A DNA stretch of 64,000 nucleotides. It comes from an uncultured Acetatifactor sp. GTDB taxonomy: Bacteria > Bacillota > Clostridia > Lachnospirales > Lachnospiraceae. The stretch spans positions 38,914 to 102,913 of the forward strand of contig CAJUIA010000014.1 of NCBI GenBank assembly GCA_910586485.1, written 5' to 3'. The position numbers and the translations under genes were made by a program. Every line of letters begins with the position of its first letter. Position 1 is the first letter of the stretch. Positions 59,577-64,000 of the stretch are shown in pieces. The notes beneath the pieces are model-generated. The model searched no databases, was not told the origin of the DNA, and saw nothing but the letters and a program-made list of their open reading frames with translations.

Positions 59577-61594
59577 ATGTCGCCGGCAAAGACCTGATCC
59601 TCCTTGCCCAGAGCTCCGGGGATGATGGTGAAGGTATTGGAAATACCATCCTGTGCATCCTTGAAGGGAAGCTTGGATACGGAAGACAGAGATGCTACAG
59701 CACCGTGGGTATCACGACCGTGCATGGGGTTGGCACCGGGAGCAAAAGGCTGACCTTTTCTACGTCCATCAGGAGTATTACCCGTAGCTTTACCGTAGGT
59801 AACATTGGAGGTAATGGTCAGGATGGAGGTGGTAGGAATACCGTTTCTGTAGGTGTGATGCCTTCTGACAGCGGTCATGAAGGTGTGTACCAGCCACTGT
59901 GCAATTTCGTCTACGCGGTCATCGTCGTTGCCGTACTTGGGGAAGTCTCCGGTGGTCTTGAAGTCAACGATCACGCCGTCCTCGTCACGGACAACCTCAA
60001 CCTTTGCATACTTGATAGCGGACAGAGAGTCAGCCACGATGGACAGACCTGCAACACCGGTAGCAAAGTATCTCTTTACGTCCCTGTCATGCAGAGCCAT
60101 CTCAGCTCTCTCATAGCAGTACTTGTCGTGCATGTAATGGATAATGTTCAGGGTATTTACATAAACATCTGCCTGCCATTCCATCATATCGGTAAACTTG
60201 CTTACAACATCGTCATAATCAAGAACGTCACCCTCTACAGGACGGTACTTGGGACCTACCTGCTTCTTGGTAACCTCGTCTACACCGCCGTTCAAAGCGT
60301 ACAGCAGACACTTAGCCAGGTTAGCACGTGCACCGAAGAACTGCATCTCCTTGCCGATTACCATGGAAGATACGCAACATGCAATACCGTAGTCGTCACC
60401 GTGGGTTGCTCTCATCAGATCGTCATTCTCATACTGAATGGAAGAGGTCTCGATGGAGGTCTTCGCGCAGAATCTCTTGAAGCCTTCAGGCAGCCTGGTG
60501 GACCAAAGTACGGTCAGGTTGGGTTCAGGTGAAGCACCCAGATTGTACAGGGTCTGCAGATAACGGAAGCTCATCTTGGTAACCATATGACGTCCGTCAA
60601 CACCTACACCTGCCAGAGACTCGGTAACCCAAACGGGATCGCCGGCAAAAATCTGGTTGTATTCAGGAGTACGTGCAAACTTGATGCAGCGCAGCTTCAT
60701 GATGAAGTGGTCGATGAACTCCTGAATCTGCTCTTCGGTAAAGGTACCGTTCTTTAAATCTCTTTCAGCAAAGATGTCAAGGAAGGTAGAGGTACGTCCA
60801 AGGGACATAGCGGCACCGTTCTGCTCCTTAACTGCACACAGGTATCCGAAATATACAGCCTGAATCGCTTCCTGTACGTTGGTTGCAGGATTGGAAATAT
60901 CGCAGCCATAGGAAGCAGCCATTTCCTTCATCATCTTTAAGGCAACCATCTGCTCGGAAATTTCTTCTCTCAGGCGGATGACGTCATCGGTCATAACGCG
61001 TCCGGTGGAATCCTTCTGCGCCTGCTTGTCTTCTAACAGTCTGTCAATACCGTACAGAGCCACACGTCTGTAGTCGCCGATGATACGTCCACGTCCATAA
61101 GCATCGGGAAGACCGGTAATGATATGGGAAGAACGGCATGCTCTCATTTCCTGATTGTATGCGTCGAAGCAGCCTGCATTGTGAGTCTTTCTATGAGTGG
61201 AGAAGAACTCGGAAATTTCAGGGTCAACCTCGTAGCCATTGTCGGAGCAGGCCTTCTCTGCCATACGGATACCGCCGTAAGGCTGCAGGGATCTCTTGAA
61301 AGGCTTATCGGTCTGGAAACCTACAATCGTTTCTTTGCTCTTGTCCAGATAGCCGGGGCCATGAGAAGTGATGGTGGAAACAACCTTGGTGTCCATATCA
61401 AGGACGCCGCCTGCTTCTCTCTCCTTCTTCTGCAGGTCAAGCACCATTGCCCACAGGTCCTTGGTGTTCTGCGTAGGGCCGGCCAGGAAAGCATCGTCGC
61501 CGTCGTAGGGATGATAGTTTCTCTGGATGAAGTCACGTACATTGACTTCCTTGTCCCATTTGCCGCGCACGAAATCTGTTTCAATCGGTTTCAT
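59555..61594 (-). CDS. pflB: Pyruvate formate-lyase core, lacking the glycyl-radical domain
   Basis: A 679-residue enzyme converting pyruvate and CoA to acetyl-CoA and formate. Active-site Cys406-Cys407 lies in DDYGIACCVSSMVIGKEMQF, with FFGARANLAKCLLYALNGGV after it. The start is the family-typical RGKWDKEVNVRDFIQRNYHP. Ordinary PflB continues about 80 residues to a RVSGYAV loop; this one stops after GALGKEDQVFAGDIELDLNK. The missing domain is the separate gene at 58952. ATG 61594 follows AGGAGGT. First gene of the operon. Confidence 0.93.
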   Translation of the reverse strand: MKPIETDFVRGKWDKEVNVRDFIQRNYHPYDGDDAFLAGPTQNTKDLWAMVLDLQKKEREAGGVLDMDTKVVSTITSHGPGYLDKSKETIVGFQTDKPFKRSLQPYGGIRMAEKACSDNGYEVDPEISEFFSTHRKTHNAGCFDAYNQEMRACRSSHIITGLPDAYGRGRIIGDYRRVALYGIDRLLEDKQAQKDSTGRVMTDDVIRLREEISEQMVALKMMKEMAASYGCDISNPATNVQEAIQAVYFGYLCAVKEQNGAAMSLGRTSTFLDIFAERDLKNGTFTEEQIQEFIDHFIMKLRCIKFARTPEYNQIFAGDPVWVTESLAGVGVDGRHMVTKMSFRYLQTLYNLGASPEPNLTVLWSTRLPEGFKRFCAKTSIETSSIQYENDDLMRATHGDDYGIACCVSSMVIGKEMQFFGARANLAKCLLYALNGGVDEVTKKQVGPKYRPVEGDVLDYDDVVSKFTDMMEWQADVYVNTLNIIHYMHDKYCYERAEMALHDRDVKRYFATGVAGLSIVADSLSAIKYAKVEVVRDEDGVIVDFKTTGDFPKYGNDDDRVDEIAQWLVHTFMTAVRRHHTYRNGIPTTSILTITSNVTYGKATGNTPDGRRKGQPFAPGANPMHGRDTHGAVASLSSVSKLPFKDAQDGISNTFTIIPGALGKEDQVFAGDIELDLNK

Positions 61595-61641
61595 TTTGAA
61601 ATACCTCCTATTAAAATTTTAAGTTCTGATTCCTAAGTATC

Positions 61642-61670
61642 ATTATATGAAAAAGAATGTGAAGAGTCAA
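61642..61670 (-). promoter_or_regulatory. Strong promoter of the pfl operon
   Basis: Minus strand: TTGACT (61665-61670), 17-base spacer, perfect TATAAT (61642-61647), about 40 bases before the start codon region. Confidence 0.85.
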
Positions 61671-61679
61671 GGCGTGGGA

Positions 61680-61699
61680 GTGTACTTTTTGCAGTACAC
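61680..61699. promoter_or_regulatory. Inverted repeat just upstream of the pfl promoter
   Basis: GTGTACT-N6-AGTACAC, a perfect 7-base inverted repeat 10 bases upstream of the -35 box; a candidate regulator site. It does not fit the Rex consensus I know. Confidence 0.55.
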
Positions 61700-61700
61700 A

Positions 61701-61918
61701 GCTTAAGCCAGCAGACATAAAAAGCGGAAAATCATGCTTGCATGAATTTTCCGCTTTTTATGTCTGCTGAGGAAGCGCCATTTCATGAGCAAAATCAGCT
61801 GCGAAGCAGCGAAAAGCGCCGGAGGCGCGATTTGCGAATGGCGCGTGCTTAAGCGTGAGGGGAGCGCAAGCTTAAGCGCGGCTGGGGGGCTGAACTGTTA
61901 CGGGGCGCGAGCTTAAGC
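61701..61918. repeat. Four GCTTAAGC palindromes
   Basis: GCTTAAGC occurs at 61701-61708, 61847-61854, 61870-61877 and 61911-61918. The last three are set in GCGC-rich copies (GCGCGTGCTTAAGCG, AGCGCAAGCTTAAGCGCG, GGCGCGAGCTTAAGCGG). No gene is seen in this stretch. Confidence 0.85.
61709..61769. repeat. Perfect 24-base-arm hairpin between divergent promoters
   Basis: The arm starting CAGCAGACATAAAAAGCGG (61709-61732) pairs perfectly with 61746-61769, with a further CATGC/GCATG inside. It lies between the outward-facing pflB and DUF1858 promoters, so it terminates neither gene. It may be a terminator of an unseen RNA, a small mobile repeat or a binding site. Confidence 0.85.
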
Positions 61919-61930
61919 GGCAAGAATAAC

Positions 61931-61967
61931 TTGTCAAATTTTAGGGAATAACTTATACTATAGTATA
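61931..61967 (+). promoter_or_regulatory. Promoter of the DUF1858 gene with palindromic -10 region
   Basis: TTGTCA (61931-61936), 17-base spacer, TATACT (61954-61959), inside the perfect palindrome TATACTATAGTATA (61954-61967), a possible operator. Confidence 0.65.
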
Positions 61968-62037
61968 ATCGGTATGCAGCCGGTTTATGAATGAGCCGCA
62001 GTCTGATTGCTGTGACTTTTGAAAGGAGAGAGTAAAT

Positions 62038-62229
62038 ATGAGTGGAATTACAAAGGAAATGACCATCGGTGAGATCCTGCAGAAGAATCCGGATGTGGTA
62101 CCGGTGCTGATGGATGCGGGAATGCACTGCCTTGGCTGTCCTTCCGCACAGGCCGAATCCCTGGAGGAAGCTGCTATGGTGCATGGCATTGATATTGACG
62201 AGCTGATGAAGGCCATCCAGGAGCTTTAA
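62038..62229 (+). CDS. DUF1858-domain small redox-like protein
   Basis: A 63-residue protein of the DUF1858 family (PF08984, hybrid-cluster-protein-associated disulfide domain). ITKEMTIGEILQKNPDVVPV, then LMDAGMHCLGCPSAQAESLE, with the CxxC pair, and a C-terminal GIDIDELMKAIQEL helix. Members carry or sense a disulfide or sulfur group near anaerobic metabolism genes. AAAGGAGAG precedes ATG 62038. It is divergent from the pfl operon and followed by a terminator. Confidence 0.9.
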   Translation: MSGITKEMTIGEILQKNPDVVPVLMDAGMHCLGCPSAQAESLEEAAMVHGIDIDELMKAIQEL

Positions 62230-62251
62230 AAAGGATTTTCAGCAGATTTTT

Positions 62252-62294
62252 AAAAGGAGCTGTCGCAATCACCCCTGACGCACAGCTCCCTTTT
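62252..62294. terminator. Bidirectional terminator between the DUF1858 and mecA genes
   Basis: AAAAGGAGCTGT (62252-62263) and ACAGCTCCCTTTT (62282-62294), with A-rich and T-rich flanks on both sides; serves both convergent genes. Confidence 0.8.
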
Positions 62295-62355
62295 GTGTTC
62301 CTTCTTCTATTAAATTTCATAAATATTTAATTCCATAAAGTGACAGCCTGTTGAT

Positions 62356-63081
62356 TCAGTTTTCCCCGTTTCCGAGGATGCTCACCGCATTCTGGGGAAT
62401 CAGTACTTCGCAGTGTTCTGCCAGGTAGCTCTCGCTGACGGAAAAGCTGCGCTGCATCGTTCCGTATTCCGATAAAATATTACACGCCTTGTCAAAATCC
62501 TCTCCGGAGCTGCCGGTGGATGTTAAGGTCAGGTAATACCGTTGTTCGGACTGATGCTTATAAAGAGAACTGGCACCGGTATAGTTTGCGGCAATCAACC
62601 GGCAGGCATCCATGGCCTGTCGAAGAGAATTCATATGAAATATCCGTGAGAAGACAGCTTCCGCGGAATTTTCGGAGTTTTTCGGGCTGCCCTGAGAATC
62701 CGCCTCAGGCGGTGCAGTATGAAGCCTGCGAAACAGGTCCATCACTTCATCCGTATCTCCTGTGTCAAATTCATCATCCTCATCTTCGGTGACGGAGGGA
62801 GCAAAACGGGAAAAGCGGGTATCCAGCTCCTCCGGGTCCTCCACTTTGGTAATAATCAACACAATACATTCGGCATTCAAGGGAATGGCTTCAATCATGA
62901 GAGGAATGTCCTCCGCCTCGAATCCAAATTCAAAATTTGCCTGCCGCATCATATCGCGGAACAGTGTTTTTGCTTTTTCCGTGCCATAAGCAAGTTCGCT
63001 TATTTTCAGTTCGCGGCTGGCAAGATCCTCACGGGTCAGAGTGCAGCGAATCTGATTTTCGTTTACCTTTTCTATTTTCAT
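62356..63081 (-). CDS. mecA: ClpC adaptor protein MecA
   Basis: A 241-residue adaptor that presents proteins to ClpCP. The N-terminal substrate-binding part starts MKIEKVNENQIRCTLTREDL and the acidic linker at about residue 90-135 is EDEDDEFDTGDTDEVMDLF. The C-terminal ClpC-binding domain holds DACRLIAANYTGASSLYKHQ, YYLTLTSTG and LAEHCEVLIPQNAV. Length is typical. It is transcribed from its own promoter at 63139. Confidence 0.93.
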   Translation of the reverse strand: MKIEKVNENQIRCTLTREDLASRELKISELAYGTEKAKTLFRDMMRQANFEFGFEAEDIPLMIEAIPLNAECIVLIITKVEDPEELDTRFSRFAPSVTEDEDDEFDTGDTDEVMDLFRRLHTAPPEADSQGSPKNSENSAEAVFSRIFHMNSLRQAMDACRLIAANYTGASSLYKHQSEQRYYLTLTSTGSSGEDFDKACNILSEYGTMQRSFSVSESYLAEHCEVLIPQNAVSILGNGEN

Positions 63082-63138
63082 ACGACAACCCTTTCTTTCT
63101 GCATTGCAGGTATGCCGAGTAACAGCTACTTTTCTTGT

Positions 63139-63167
63139 ATCATATCGTCTCGCAACCTGTAAGTCAA
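63139..63167 (-). promoter_or_regulatory. Promoter of mecA
   Basis: Minus strand: TTGACT (63162-63167), 17-base spacer, TATGAT (63139-63144). Confidence 0.75.
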
Positions 63168-63213
63168 TAGCAGGAACTGAATTTCGATTTTTTTAAGAAT
63201 TTTAAAAAAGTAC

Positions 63214-63242
63214 TTGAATTCATAAAGTCAATAAGGTATAAT
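63214..63242 (+). promoter_or_regulatory. Promoter with a 330-base leader
   Basis: TTGAAT (63214-63219), 17-base spacer, perfect TATAAT (63237-63242). Transcription would begin near 63249, but the next start codon is at 63580. The leader contains GAGACG-TAT-CGTCTC and other short pairings. It may encode a small RNA or a cis-regulator; no class was recognised. Confidence 0.6.
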
Positions 63243-63579
63243 CATAATGTAAATGCCTCCGGCAGTCCGTACAGGAAAGGGGGCAGCGGTCTGTATTTTC
63301 AGTTGATATAGTTTTGGAGACGTATCGTCTCGTTTCATCCCGATATATTATATGAAGTTTTTTATGATTCTGACATATAATTCGGAATGTCTTACAAGTG
63401 TTGGCGCAGTATAAGCTGGTGCCTGCTTGATCCTTAGTATTTCAACTAATATTTTCACAATAATAATTCATTTTAATCTTTTTGTATATTGGCAATTTTT
63501 GCCTATACAGGTACAGCCGGGTGCATTTACGATTCATCACGATCCTTTTGGTTAAAAAATGTAAAAAGGAGGTATATTC

Positions 63580-63816
63580 TTGTATGAAGAAAGCAGGGAA
63601 GCAGCTGATCTGGAAAATGCCAGAGAGTGTATGCGGATGTATCTGGAGGACTTGTACAGCCAGGGTGTGGAGCTTTTTGTGGATGACCGGATCACGCTTC
63701 CGAGTGAAGCGGCGGCCAGGGCTGTGCGGGAAGACAGTCCTTATATGGCAGATTATGTGTTAGGCGATGCCGGTAACATTGAACAGATCCGCTTTGATAA
63801 GGTGATCCGGGGTTAG
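63580..63816 (+). CDS. Small conserved-looking acidic protein, TTG start
   Basis: A 78-residue soluble protein; TTG 63580 is supported by AGGAGG six bases upstream and by the acidic coding character. Helical N-terminus (ENARECMRMYLEDLYSQGVE), middle VDDRITLPSEAAARAV, and end YMADYVLGDAGNIEQIRF. The overlapping ATG frame at 63583 gives a Trp/Arg-rich chain that looks non-coding. I recall similar short unknown proteins in Lachnospiraceae but know no function. Confidence 0.65.
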   Translation: MYEESREAADLENARECMRMYLEDLYSQGVELFVDDRITLPSEAAARAVREDSPYMADYVLGDAGNIEQIRFDKVIRG

Positions 63817-64000
63817 TCGGCCTGCTTCCTGTAAACCGATCCCGCCGAAATAAAATAAAAAACGGATTGCCTCCCGTGTCGAAGGCGGGATAAAGGTTAC
63901 AGACTTGAAAAAATGGTAATGACTTAAAATGACAAGTGTGGTATGATCCCGAGTTTGACACTTGTGAAATCAAAAAGTGGCTACAAACCCAGTAGTTATG

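Noticed and set aside
63583..63763. ATG-started frame MKKAGKQLIWKM overlapping the last small gene
   Set aside because: The chain is Trp/Arg/Cys-rich and unlike a protein; the TTG frame has better ribosome-site spacing and composition.

Overview
The window reads as the chromosome of a strictly anaerobic Firmicute of the Lachnospiraceae (Clostridia) type. Supporting this are the rpsF-ssb-rpsR and gdpP-rplI-dnaB core operons, MecA, a pyruvate formate-lyase fermentation locus, sugar ABC transporters without a dedicated ATPase, TnpV/TnpW/TnpX-type mobile-element genes and strong AGGAGG ribosome sites. No rRNA or tRNA gene was seen.

Layout. 1-4.5 kb: surface-glycan genes (CBS-domain nucleotidyltransferase, a three-part glycosyltransferase/methyltransferase) followed by decayed fragments. 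4.5-6.9 kb: an AT-rich accessory patch with a pRiA4b-ORF3-like gene and a three-gene cassette led by a RelA/SpoT alarmone-synthetase domain. 7.1-11.1 kb: CDP-3,6-dideoxyhexose genes (divergent RfbF paralogue, RfbF, RfbH, RfbG). 11.2-12.3 kb: rpsF-ssb-rpsR. 12.4-31.3 kb: a LacI-controlled glycan-use locus with two binding proteins, two pairs of ABC permeases, NHL/TPR, Yip1 and DUF5696 membrane proteins, a GH30 lipoprotein and a cytoplasmic GH35 beta-galactosidase. Together these look built for a beta-galactan or arabinogalactan-like polymer. 31.4-36.2 kb: gdpP, rplI, dnaB and a MerR-type regulator.

36.3-57.6 kb is an accessory island: tnpV, a YgjV-type membrane protein behind a structured leader, and an AraC-regulated plant-glycan cluster (GH3, GPH symporter, GH43 broken by a stop, GH78 rhamnosidase, esterase, relic of rhamnulose-1-phosphate aldolase). 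Next comes an integrative mobilizable element (sigma-like pseudogene, DUF6076-like, Cys-rich VLP, ParM/ParR, toxin-antitoxin pair, relaxase, ParB, TnpW-like, large serine recombinase) with no type IV secretion genes.

57.7-61.6 kb, minus strand, is the most striking locus. Pyruvate formate-lyase is split: a 679-residue core carries the Cys-Cys active site and ends where the glycyl-radical domain should start, and an 80-residue separate gene supplies that domain (RVSGYAV). A 67-residue Cys-rich protein resembling the start of the radical domain lies between them. The activase and a 2[4Fe-4S] ferredoxin follow. 62.0-63.8 kb: a DUF1858 protein, MecA and a small unknown protein with a long leader.

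Best candidates for undescribed biology: the split PFL with its third small partner, the RelA/SpoT three-gene cassette, and the double-permease-pair transporter with NHL/Yip1/DUF5696 partners.
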